Assembly: GCA_027075825.1 (NCBI GenBank)
Contig: JALSZZ010000216.1
Coordinates: forward strand, 1 to 10,047
Source of the DNA: Mariprofundaceae bacterium
GTDB lineage: Bacteria; Pseudomonadota; Zetaproteobacteria; Mariprofundales; Mariprofundaceae
Reading direction: 5' to 3'
Length of the DNA: 10,047 nucleotides
The notes beneath the pieces were generated by a model that searched no databases, was not told the origin of the DNA, and was given only the letters and a program-made list of their open reading frames with translations. The translations under genes and the position numbers were made by a program. Shown here one piece after another: positions 1-6,902 of the stretch. The first letter of the stretch is position 1, and the number at the start of each line of letters is the position of its first letter.

Positions 1-52
1 CCCTGATTGCAGCCCCCCATACTACTACTCGCTGTGCGAGCGCTGACAGGCA
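1..52 (-). other. Short region after the MotE-like gene; small inverted repeats, no clear terminator
   Basis: The 52 bases beyond the last stop contain a 5 bp hairpin with a 3-base loop (28-40, CTCGC/GCGAG) and a wider CCCTGAT...ATCAGGG pair (1-7 with 52-58). No T-run follows either on the minus strand, so I do not call a terminator. An ATG at 20 on the minus strand opens a frame (MGGCNQ) that leaves the window; its ribosome site is poor, and it cannot be judged from seven codons. Confidence 0.3.
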
Positions 53-577
53 TCAGGGGGATGCCAGCGCCCGGCTGATTTTCATGGCCAACGCAGGAGA
101 TACAAATGAGAGCACCTTGCCCACCGTTTTCTCATCCATATTTGACAAAATTTCCACCGTTGAAGGCATATCCATATTGGCAATGATTTTGGCTGTTTGT
201 TCCGGCTTCATGCCATTATAAATAGCCGCAAGGCGCTTGACCTTTTTATTTTTGCCCCGCTCAAGCTTGTCCAGTAATGCCTGAATATCCGCTTCGATCT
301 TCTCCAGTTCCTCAATTTTCGCTTCAGCACGAACTTTTGCTGCATTGACTTCTTCCCGTGTCGCCTCCAGCACTTTCTTCTCTTCGGCAAGCTTTTCCTT
401 TTCCGATGCCAGACCCTTAAGGATTTTGCATTCTTCCTTGTTGAAATCTATCTCTTCCCAAAAAGGAGCACCACCGGAAGGCTGCTGTTCCCCGGCACAG
501 GCAGATATTATCGAACCACCGGTTATCGCAAAAAATATCATGGCCGATAGCCATACATAATGCACATGCCTAATCAC
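53..577 (-). CDS. MotE-like exported coiled-coil protein with MgtE_N-type domain
   Basis: From the GTG at 577 this is 174 residues. A short basic/aromatic N-terminus and hydrophobic stretch (about 8-26) form a signal sequence. The segment ISACAGE (24-30) could be a lipobox with C27 as the lipidated residue, or an ACA signal peptidase I site. A charged coiled coil (about 50-109) leads into an MgtE_N-like helical domain (about 114-172, with the repeats AAIYNGMKPEQTAKIIANM and VEILSNMDEKTVGKVL). This coiled coil plus MgtE_N layout is that of MotE proteins, described as periplasmic chaperones of a motility protein in rhizobia, and similar genes often follow fliJ. The precise role here is inferred. 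AAGG lies ten bases before the GTG. Earlier ATG codons in the frame (640, 637, 607) would put extra residues before the signal sequence and lack a good ribosome site. Confidence 0.82.
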   Translation of the reverse strand: MIRHVHYVWLSAMIFFAITGGSIISACAGEQQPSGGAPFWEEIDFNKEECKILKGLASEKEKLAEEKKVLEATREEVNAAKVRAEAKIEELEKIEADIQALLDKLERGKNKKVKRLAAIYNGMKPEQTAKIIANMDMPSTVEILSNMDEKTVGKVLSFVSPALAMKISRALASP

Positions 578-1001
578 GAAACACCCACCTTCCAGCAAAG
601 ATATCATCCAGTTCTTTCTGTAACGCCTTCTCCGCATCACTCAGCTTTTGGCGATTCATATTTTTCATCCTTTTTTCAAATGACTTGAACTTCCCATCCA
701 GCACCTGCAATGCCTCCTGAATCTCTTTTTTGCTATCAATCAGCTTCTCCCTCGCCCGCTGGAACTCGGCCAAATGCTGGTGGCATTCACTGATTCTGCG
801 ACTGTTCTGCTGCAACACCGATGCGGACAAACCTGACTGCAACCGTTGACCGGACATGCGCTGAATCGATGCCACCTCCTCATGCAACTGATGAATACAC
901 TTATCCTTCTGTGCAAGCCGTGCGTTGATCGTCGCGATTTCCTGCTTCAACGCTTCCCGGCGCGCCTCGACTTTCGATTGCAGCACCTCCAAAGGCGTCA
1001 C
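570..1001 (-). CDS. fliJ: Flagellar export chaperone/stalk protein FliJ
   Basis: A 143-residue, highly charged, almost wholly coiled-coil protein with the length, composition and position expected of FliJ. FliJ is the central stalk that sits in the FliI hexamer and contacts FlhA in the export gate. Sequence conservation in this family is low, so the call rests on size, coiled coil (heptads through about 5-125) and its place right after fliI. Translation starts at a GTG (1001) overlapping the fliI stop as GTGA, with GGAG eight bases upstream. The last codons overlap the next gene by 8 bp if that gene begins at its GTG at 577. Confidence 0.88.
   Translation of the reverse strand: MTPLEVLQSKVEARREALKQEIATINARLAQKDKCIHQLHEEVASIQRMSGQRLQSGLSASVLQQNSRRISECHQHLAEFQRAREKLIDSKKEIQEALQVLDGKFKSFEKRMKNMNRQKLSDAEKALQKELDDIFAGRWVFRD
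588..591 (-). promoter_or_regulatory. Ribosome-binding site supporting the GTG start of the MotE-like gene
   Basis: AAGG, within the longer run GGAAGGTGGG on the minus strand, lies ten bases before the GTG at 577. It is inside the fliJ coding region and makes this GTG the best start, because it places a normal signal sequence at the N-terminus. Confidence 0.55.
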
Positions 1002-2335
1002 AGCGGCATCTCCAGTTGCCGGGCAAGGTTCAGCAAGTTGGCCCGGCTGGATTCAAAATCGGAGAATTCATCACCACCCTGCACAAGAAATTTCTCGATA
1101 TCGCCGTAAACACGCAAGACCTTGTCAAGTTCGGGGTTACTTCCCGCTTCATAAGCTCCCATATCGACCATATCTTCCATTCGCGCGTACAATGACAAAG
1201 CCTTACGCAAGACTTTTACGGCATGCTTCACTTCCTCCGATGCAAGCTGGTTAAACAAACGACTGACGCTTTTCAGTACATCGATGGCAGGATAGTGCCC
1301 CCGCTCTGCCAAACTCCGCTCCAGGACAAGGTGCCCGTCAAGATAGGATCGCGCCGCATCAGCAACGGGATCGGATAAATCATCGCCTTCCACCAACACG
1401 GTATACAGTGCCGTAATATCCCCTTTTGCCTGGTCATCGCCTGTGCCAGCTCTTTCTACCATGCTGGCCATTGCAGAAAAACAGGAAGGGGTATATCCCT
1501 TTGATGCAGGAGGTTCTCCCAGCATCAGTCCAAGCTCACGATGAGCCTGCATAAAGCGGGTCAGACTGTCCATCATGAAAAACACACGCCGACCCTGGTC
1601 CCGAAAATACTCGGCAATTGTCGCCGCCAGCCTGGCCGCGCGAATTCTCAGTACTGGCGGAGCATCAGATGTTGCCACAACCACAACACTTCTTTTCCGT
1701 GCCTCGGCAGAGAGAGCGTTTTCAATAAACTCGCGCACTTCCCGACTACGCTCACCAATCAATGCAATCACATTCACATCGGCATCCGAGCCCTGCGATA
1801 GCATGCCCAGCAGAGAACTCTTGCCCACGCCAGCACCGGCAAACAAGCCAATACGCTGCCCCCACCCCAGTGTCAAAAATGCATCAATAACACGCACTCC
1901 CGTCTGTAACGGCTGACTGATGGTTCGCCGCCGAATAGGGTTTAATTTACGCCCGCCCAGTGTTAGTTGATGTTGTCGTGGCAAAAAGCACACATCGCTG
2001 TCCAGAGGTATGCCCCATGGATCCAGCACATAGCCCAGCATTTCCTCGGAAACCCGAACGTTGAATTCTCCTGCACCCGCTTCTACGCGGTCATCAAGCG
2101 CAATGCCCATGGTTCCGGACACAGGCATCAGAATGCTTCTGTCATCTCTGAAACCAACGACCTCAGTCTCGATAATCTGATGATCGCCACTGTGAATCCA
2201 GCAAATCTGGCCAATTTTAGCCTTTATCCCCGAGGCTTCGACCATCAGGCCACTCACTTTCTTGACCAGTCCATATTGAGGGAAGGGAACACATCCTTCC
2301 AGCATGCCCGGAACATCCTGGATCCACGCCTTCAC
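998..2335 (-). CDS. fliI: Flagellum-specific export ATPase FliI
   Basis: A 445-residue cytoplasmic ATPase of the flagellar type III export machine, homologous to the F1 beta subunit. In this numbering the Walker A loop is GAGVGKS (167-173), the catalytic Glu lies in GERSREV (E195), and the Walker B segment is VFFMMDSLTR (251-260). The family-typical GHLVLERSLAERGHYPAIDVL block and a C-terminal helical domain follow. The N-terminal beta-barrel domain precedes Walker A. I chose the GTG at 2335 because it forms a GTGA stop/start with fliH and has GGAGG ten bases upstream. A GTG at 2353 would add six residues, but it would consume that ribosome site. The stop forms a second GTGA junction with fliJ. 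Confidence 0.96.
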   Translation of the reverse strand: MKAWIQDVPGMLEGCVPFPQYGLVKKVSGLMVEASGIKAKIGQICWIHSGDHQIIETEVVGFRDDRSILMPVSGTMGIALDDRVEAGAGEFNVRVSEEMLGYVLDPWGIPLDSDVCFLPRQHQLTLGGRKLNPIRRRTISQPLQTGVRVIDAFLTLGWGQRIGLFAGAGVGKSSLLGMLSQGSDADVNVIALIGERSREVREFIENALSAEARKRSVVVVATSDAPPVLRIRAARLAATIAEYFRDQGRRVFFMMDSLTRFMQAHRELGLMLGEPPASKGYTPSCFSAMASMVERAGTGDDQAKGDITALYTVLVEGDDLSDPVADAARSYLDGHLVLERSLAERGHYPAIDVLKSVSRLFNQLASEEVKHAVKVLRKALSLYARMEDMVDMGAYEAGSNPELDKVLRVYGDIEKFLVQGGDEFSDFESSRANLLNLARQLEMPL

Positions 2336-3006
2336 CGCGCTTCTTCCTCCCACTCTTCTGCCACCTTTGTACGGATAAAATCAAAGCATTGATCAATCGC
2401 CCTGGAAACATCAATGAGCACCATGCCATCATGACTGTGCAACCGGGCTGTGCCTGGCTGAATGGCCGAATCGGTCGCACATATCAGAGGAATTTCTTCT
2501 TCCTGAAGCATCAGCCTGATTCGCTCAATATCTTCGGGATGCAGCACCAGCCGTGACTCTGCCAGATCGAATTCAGACGCCTCAATCGCTCGACGTATTA
2601 ATGCCTCCATCATGCCTTCATCCCGAATTGAAGAACCCATCAACTTTTTGCTGACCATATTCGCCAATGCGATTACCTGCTGATCCAGCTGCTGATAAAC
2701 CTCCTTCACATGCCCATGAAACATATCAAGCAATTGCTGCAGTTCTGCAAGAATATTCTCAGCACGCCTTTTCCCCAGCTCCAGTCCTGCCTTTTCCCCC
2801 ATTTGATAGGCTTTGTTATAGGCCTCACGTTCTGCCACAGCTGCCTTGTCCTGTAATTCCATCATCATGCGCTCAAGCTCAGCTGCCCTGTTTTCCATAC
2901 GGGCCTCCCCGTCCTCATCAAGGAAAGGCAGAACCAGTGCCTGATGGCAGGCAGGACGCTGTTCTGCCGAAGTACGCCGCAACTGCAAAGGTTCCAGTTT
3001 ATCCAT
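2332..3006 (-). CDS. fliH: Flagellar export stator-stalk protein FliH
   Basis: A 224-residue protein, close to the usual FliH length. FliH dimers bind the N-terminus of the FliI ATPase, restrain its activity and tether it to the C-ring. The hallmark small-residue repeat is visible as A62, A66, G70, G74 and G78, each four residues apart, within a long helix (about 36-125). The C-terminal globular part (residues 150-220) includes the family-like DGMVLIDVS segment. The N-terminus (residues 1-35) is variable. The ATG at 3006 overlaps the fliG stop by one base, with AAGGGAG about ten bases upstream. The stop is embedded in the preferred GTG start of fliI (GTGA). Confidence 0.92.
   Translation of the reverse strand: MDKLEPLQLRRTSAEQRPACHQALVLPFLDEDGEARMENRAAELERMMMELQDKAAVAEREAYNKAYQMGEKAGLELGKRRAENILAELQQLLDMFHGHVKEVYQQLDQQVIALANMVSKKLMGSSIRDEGMMEALIRRAIEASEFDLAESRLVLHPEDIERIRLMLQEEEIPLICATDSAIQPGTARLHSHDGMVLIDVSRAIDQCFDFIRTKVAEEWEEEAR
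2346..2350 (-). promoter_or_regulatory. Ribosome-binding site that decides the fliI start
   Basis: GGAGG on the minus strand lies within the final codons of fliH, ten bases before the GTG at 2335. It argues against the longer frame opening at the GTG at 2353, which would overlap this site. Confidence 0.7.
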
Positions 3007-4004
3007 CAGATCATATCTCCCTTGCTCAGAGTGATCGCACCATCATCATCAAGTTTTCGGACAGTCTTGAGAATCGATTGCTGCGCCTCTTCAACCTCCG
3101 ACAATTTCAACGGCCCCATCACCTGCATGTCTTCTCTCATCATTTCAGCCGCACGCTGTGACATATTACTGAAAAATGTTTCCGCCAACTCATCTGGCGC
3201 GCCCTTGAGGGCAACCAGCAACTCATCTGTAGACACATGTTTGAGGATCGTTTGTATATCCCTGTCATCCAGTTCCTCCAGATCTTCAAAAACCAGCAAC
3301 AGGCGATCGACCTGTGCAAACAGCTCCTGATCCCGTTCTTCCAGCCTGGCCAGAATCGGCTTGGTAACTTCCTTATTCAGACTCTTGAGAATCTCGACTA
3401 CACTAAGCATGCCATCGAAGGAAAGGCCCGATGCACCTTCCTGTTCAGAAAGCTCCTTTTCAAGAACCTTTTCAATATCTTCCACAAACTTGGTGCCTAC
3501 CGTCTCAATCTTTGACATACGCATCACAATCGACAGCTGAATATCTTCCGGATACAGGGCAATCACCCGGCTGGCAACAGAGCTGTCTATCTGCCCCAGA
3601 ACCACGGCCATTGTTTGCGGATGTTCCCCTTCGAGATAACTTTTGATCACTTCCGGTTTCAAACGTGACAGCTTCTCCCATACGGTCAGTTTCTTGGGCT
3701 GGTTGATTTCGGATATCACTCGCTCGGCCCGTTCATCCTCCATCACACCTCGGTAAATTTTTTCGACATGTTCCCGGTCTGCCCGAAGCTTCAGATCTTC
3801 CGACAAATGCTCCTTGAGATATTTTTCCACGACTTCATTCACGATATCGCTATCAATCTTTCCCAGCTCGGACATGCGACGCCCAAGGGCAACAAGCATC
3901 GAATCATCCAAGTCTTTCAGAATCAATGATGCAGAATCCGGGCCAATTGCCGCCAATAAAATTGCAGCACGATCCAGCCCACTCAGCTTTTTCTCTCTAG
4001 CCAT
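3006..4004 (-). CDS. fliG: Flagellar motor switch protein FliG
   Basis: A 332-residue cytoplasmic rotor protein that links the FliF ring to FliM and contacts the stator. The N-domain (LSGLDRAAILLAAIG, 7-21), the middle-domain EHPQT motif (127-131) and the C-terminal torque domain are all present. Aligned by eye with Escherichia coli FliG at an offset of three, the five charged torque positions keep their charge: K267, R284, E291, D292 and K300 (for K264, R281, D288, D289 and R297). The hinge motif usually written MFxF reads LLVF here (236-239). The ATG at 4004 lies inside the end of fliF (8 bp overlap) with only a weak ribosome site, so translation is probably coupled. The stop shares one base with the fliH start (TGATG). 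Confidence 0.97.
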   Translation of the reverse strand: MAREKKLSGLDRAAILLAAIGPDSASLILKDLDDSMLVALGRRMSELGKIDSDIVNEVVEKYLKEHLSEDLKLRADREHVEKIYRGVMEDERAERVISEINQPKKLTVWEKLSRLKPEVIKSYLEGEHPQTMAVVLGQIDSSVASRVIALYPEDIQLSIVMRMSKIETVGTKFVEDIEKVLEKELSEQEGASGLSFDGMLSVVEILKSLNKEVTKPILARLEERDQELFAQVDRLLLVFEDLEELDDRDIQTILKHVSTDELLVALKGAPDELAETFFSNMSQRAAEMMREDMQVMGPLKLSEVEEAQQSILKTVRKLDDDGAITLSKGDMI

Positions 4005-5691
4005 CTTGGATCCATTCTTTCAACACCTGTGTGGCACGTTCTGGCTGGGTCTCAAGAGCCAACCGCACTTTATCAATCGGTGAAATAACCGGCGCTGCCG
4101 TCAATGCCTTGAGGTCATCCAGATCCAGTCCCTGCTTCTGCTCACCTTCCGCAGTTCCTGTTTCACCTGATGCATTACGCATCAGCATCGCAGCAAGCGG
4201 CCTCAACAGAAACCAGCCAATCAACAGGACGGCCATTGCAATCACGCCATAACGTATCGCTTCAAGGATAAATGCCCGTTGCTCGGCCTCCTGCAAGGCC
4301 ATCGCATCATCATCACCGGCGATATCAATCAGGGGAAGGCTCTGAACCTCAATACTATCACCTCGCTCTTCATCAAACCCGGCTGCACGCTGAACCAGAG
4401 CGCGAATCGCCTGCAGTTCACTGTCACTCCTAGCCTGGAACACTTCCTTGCCATTCTCACCCTTGAGCATATGTCCGCCAACAATAACGGCAATAGAGAG
4501 ATGTTGCAGGGCACCTGACGGTACCAGCTGATGTTCTCGGGTAGAGCTGATTTCATAATTTTTCAACATTTCCTTACGGGATGCTTCTTCCCCGCTGCTT
4601 TGCAGTGGTGTACCGCCACGCTGATTGACTCCGGGAGCTCCCGGAGTATTGGAGGCAACACCGGGCACCCCGGCGGCACCCCGATCAACAGAAGAACTCT
4701 TCTCATCAGTCATATTCTCGCTGCGTACTGCCACTTCATCGGGATTAAAGCGTTCAATATTTCGTTCAATCTCGCTGCGATTTAGTGTTGTTGTCACCCT
4801 GACAACGGCCTGGCCCAGGCCGACAACCTGCTCCAGCATAGCTGTAAGCCGCTGCTCAAGTTTGGCTTCAAGGTGATCCTGATAGTCCTGCAGTTTCTGA
4901 TTCACACTCATACTGCTGCTTTCTGCCTTCTGCTTTGAGGACAGCAGGTGTCCTGCACTGTCCACAATGGTAACTGCATCAACATCCAGATTGGGCACAC
5001 TGGCCGCTACCAGGTTCTGGATTGCCTTGGCAGTCTCGGCGGATAATGTCCGCTGACCGACCAGTTTCAGCATTACCGATGCACTGGCCTTGCGTTCCCG
5101 TTTAAGGAAAGCCGAATCTTTCGCCATAACTAAATGCACCCTTGCCGAAACCACATTAGGTAATACCTGAATCGTTCGAGCCAGTTCACCCTGCAACGCA
5201 CGTTGTAAATTTACCTGGCGAGTAAAGTCAGTGGAGTTAAAAGAAAAATCCTTGTCAAAAATCTCATACCCCACGCCCTGCCCCGGCGTTATGCCCTGGC
5301 CAGCCAGTTTGAGACGGAGCGCATAGACCTGATCCGATGGCACCATTACTATATTGGCCCCTTCCAGCCTGTAGGGAATATGCTCCTTCTGAAGGATGCT
5401 GACTACCTGTGAAGCCTCAGACTGTGTCATCCCGTTGAACAGAAGTTGGTAGGGTTTCTGCACTGACCAGTAACCAATACCAATCAGGCCAAGCAACACG
5501 AACAGTCCGACGACAGCCATCACAGCCCGGGGATTGCGGAACAGTTCAGGCAACGATGGATACCTGGCACCGGCAGCCGATGTACCAGCAATATCATTCC
5601 CTGCAACTGTCGCCCCTGCTGCAACAGGGGCGGTCTGCGTATCCTGCGTGGCGGGAACAGAGGAATTTACGGATGCAATCTCATTAGCCAT
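3997..5691 (-). CDS. fliF: Flagellar MS-ring protein FliF
   Basis: A 564-residue inner-membrane ring protein that houses the export gate and carries the rotor. A polar Ala/Thr-rich N-terminal tail (1-50) is followed by transmembrane helix 1 (about 56-77), then the YscJ/FliF-type ring-building modules starting at YQLLFNGM (81-88). A Gly/Pro/Ser-rich, probably disordered, insertion (about 333-370) interrupts the periplasmic region, as in other FliF proteins. Transmembrane helix 2 lies at about 481-500. The cytoplasmic tail ends in a helix (about 537-564, SPIDKVRLALETQPERATQVLKEWI) in the position that binds the FliG N-domain. The ATG at 5691 has GAGG seven bases upstream. The 3' end overlaps fliG by 8 bp. 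Confidence 0.97.
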   Translation of the reverse strand: MANEIASVNSSVPATQDTQTAPVAAGATVAGNDIAGTSAAGARYPSLPELFRNPRAVMAVVGLFVLLGLIGIGYWSVQKPYQLLFNGMTQSEASQVVSILQKEHIPYRLEGANIVMVPSDQVYALRLKLAGQGITPGQGVGYEIFDKDFSFNSTDFTRQVNLQRALQGELARTIQVLPNVVSARVHLVMAKDSAFLKRERKASASVMLKLVGQRTLSAETAKAIQNLVAASVPNLDVDAVTIVDSAGHLLSSKQKAESSSMSVNQKLQDYQDHLEAKLEQRLTAMLEQVVGLGQAVVRVTTTLNRSEIERNIERFNPDEVAVRSENMTDEKSSSVDRGAAGVPGVASNTPGAPGVNQRGGTPLQSSGEEASRKEMLKNYEISSTREHQLVPSGALQHLSIAVIVGGHMLKGENGKEVFQARSDSELQAIRALVQRAAGFDEERGDSIEVQSLPLIDIAGDDDAMALQEAEQRAFILEAIRYGVIAMAVLLIGWFLLRPLAAMLMRNASGETGTAEGEQKQGLDLDDLKALTAAPVISPIDKVRLALETQPERATQVLKEWIQDG

Positions 5692-5709
5692 GATAAAGCC
5701 TCAACAAGT

Positions 5710-6018
5710 CTATACCTGCATACGCATAACTTCACGGTATGCATCCACAAGTTTATTTCTGACAGACAGCATCATCTGGAATGACAAATCTGCTTTCTGC
5801 AAGGCCAGAATCGTTTCAGACATGCTTTTGTCGGAGGTATCTCCAACAGCCACAGCAGCAGCATTATGCTCTGCAATTTTAGCCTCGGTATTATACTGGT
5901 TAACATAATCCACCAGTTTCTCGGCGAACTTTCCTGATGCAGCCGGTTCACTCTTCGTTACGCTTTTCTGCGCCTGAGCCGGGTTTACCTGTGGAAAGCT
6001 GATCCCTTGAATAGCCAT
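5710..6018 (-). CDS. fliE: Flagellar hook-basal body protein FliE
   Basis: A 102-residue protein, the standard FliE size. FliE forms the junction between the FliF MS ring and the rod and is among the earliest type III export substrates. The diagnostic C-terminal block is intact: ALQKADLSFQMMLSVRNKLVDAYREVMRMQV (the last 31 residues). The N-terminal third is a variable Ala/Gln/Ser-rich segment, as is usual for the family. The ATG at 6018 follows a GAGGT ribosome site made from the end of flgC. An 18 bp gap separates it from fliF; that gap holds only the fliF ribosome site. Confidence 0.96.
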   Translation of the reverse strand: MAIQGISFPQVNPAQAQKSVTKSEPAASGKFAEKLVDYVNQYNTEAKIAEHNAAAVAVGDTSDKSMSETILALQKADLSFQMMLSVRNKLVDAYREVMRMQV

Positions 6019-6022
6019 GATT

Positions 6023-6472
6023 CTACCTCATCAATTCCAGCGTTTTTTGCAGCATCCTTTTGGATGCTTCCATCGCCGTAGCATTTGCCTCAAACGACCG
6101 TACAGCCGAAGTCATATCAACCATTTCCTCAATTGGATTGACATTGGGCATTTTGACCATTCCTGAAGCATCCGCATCCGGATGCCCGGGATTGTAAACT
6201 TCCCTGAAAGGCCCGTGATCCTCAACAACCCTCGCAACCTCAACAGATTTCGCCGCATCCCGATGACCCAGAGCGTGCTGCATATGGGCATGAAATGGTT
6301 GTTTAACTTCCACCGCTTTGAAAACGACCTGGCGCTTGCGATAAGGCAGCCCGTTTGAACTGTTGGTAGACTCGGCATTGGCAATGTTCTCTGCCACGAC
6401 ATCCATTCTTCGTCTTTGTGCTTCCATACCTGCCGCACTGATTTTCATTGCCGGAAAAATCGATTGTGTCAT
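6023..6472 (-). CDS. flgC: Flagellar proximal rod protein FlgC
   Basis: A 149-residue rod subunit. The N-terminal rod/hook signature is present: MKISAAGMEAQRRRMDVVAENIANAEST (residues 9-36 overall, with NIANAEST at 29-36). The conserved C-terminal block is also clear (PNVNPIEEMVDMTSAVRSFEANATAM, then a terminal helix). It assembles with FlgB and FliE at the base of the rod. The ATG at 6472 has GGAGG ten bases upstream, located in the last codons of flgB. The gap to flgB is 3 bp and to fliE 4 bp, which supports co-translation. Length and motifs are typical, and nothing looks broken. Confidence 0.96.
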   Translation of the reverse strand: MTQSIFPAMKISAAGMEAQRRRMDVVAENIANAESTNSSNGLPYRKRQVVFKAVEVKQPFHAHMQHALGHRDAAKSVEVARVVEDHGPFREVYNPGHPDADASGMVKMPNVNPIEEMVDMTSAVRSFEANATAMEASKRMLQKTLELMR

Positions 6473-6475
6473 GAT

Positions 6476-6883
6476 TTATCGTCCTCCTTCCTTAATGGCA
6501 TTCGCAAGGCTCGATATTTTCCCTTTGAGTATACGCAGGGTGTATTCATGCATAAGCTGATTCTCAGCCAGAGAGACCATCTCCTGTTGAAGATTTACCG
6601 TATTGCCATCCATTCTGGGGTTAATTCCCTGTCGGGAAGAATGCGTGCCCAATGGCTGGCCATGGTTAACCGATGCAGCCAGATGACGGGAATGGGTTTT
6701 TTCTGTAGTCAACCTGCCCCCTGTTCTCTGCAATTGCAGTATTTCATCGAACGTACGTGTATCGGCCCGATAGTTAGGGGTATCCACATTGGCAATATTC
6801 GAGCTGTGAATCTGTTGCATCTTCTCACGTGCAATCGTCACTGCTTCAAAAACCTGAAAATTCTTATCAATCCATGATGACAT
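6476..6883 (-). CDS. flgB: Flagellar proximal rod protein FlgB
   Basis: A 135-residue protein, the usual size for FlgB. It is a structural subunit of the proximal rod in the periplasm, exported through the flagellar type III apparatus without a cleaved signal. The rod-family N-terminal signature is clear at residues 25-40 (IHSSNIANVDTPNYRA). The C-terminal helix (QQEMVSLAENQLMHEYTLRIL) matches the amphipathic coil that packs in the rod. The ATG at 6883 is preceded by GGGAGG five bases upstream. It is the first gene after the predicted sigma-54 promoter, 19 bp after the activator stop, and its own stop is 3 bp before flgC. Confidence 0.95.
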   Translation of the reverse strand: MSSWIDKNFQVFEAVTIAREKMQQIHSSNIANVDTPNYRADTRTFDEILQLQRTGGRLTTEKTHSRHLAASVNHGQPLGTHSSRQGINPRMDGNTVNLQQEMVSLAENQLMHEYTLRILKGKISSLANAIKEGGR

Positions 6884-6902
6884 AACAGCCTCCCGGATTT
6901 AC

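Noticed and set aside
1..20. A possible next gene starting with ATG at 20 on the minus strand.
   Set aside because: Only about six codons are visible and the ribosome site is weak, so a gene cannot be supported.
1..58. Inverted repeats after the last gene as an intrinsic terminator.
   Set aside because: The stems are short or widely spaced, and no T-run follows on the minus strand. The operon may well continue beyond the window.
2667..3161. Open frames of 60-164 codons on the plus strand and in other minus frames throughout (for example 2667-3161, 1967-2392, 6416-6877).
   Set aside because: They lie opposite or within well-recognised flagellar genes, have low-complexity or Ser/Arg/Pro/His-rich translations typical of shadow frames, and match no family I know.
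4031..4046. A TGGCACG string on the plus strand resembling a sigma-54 -24 box.
   Set aside because: It lacks a TTGC at the right spacing (the next bases are TTCTGGCT), lies inside fliF/fliG coding sequence and points against all genes.
5692..5709. The 18 bp gap between fliE and fliF as a promoter region.
   Set aside because: It contains only the GAGG ribosome site for fliF and is too short to hold a recognisable promoter.
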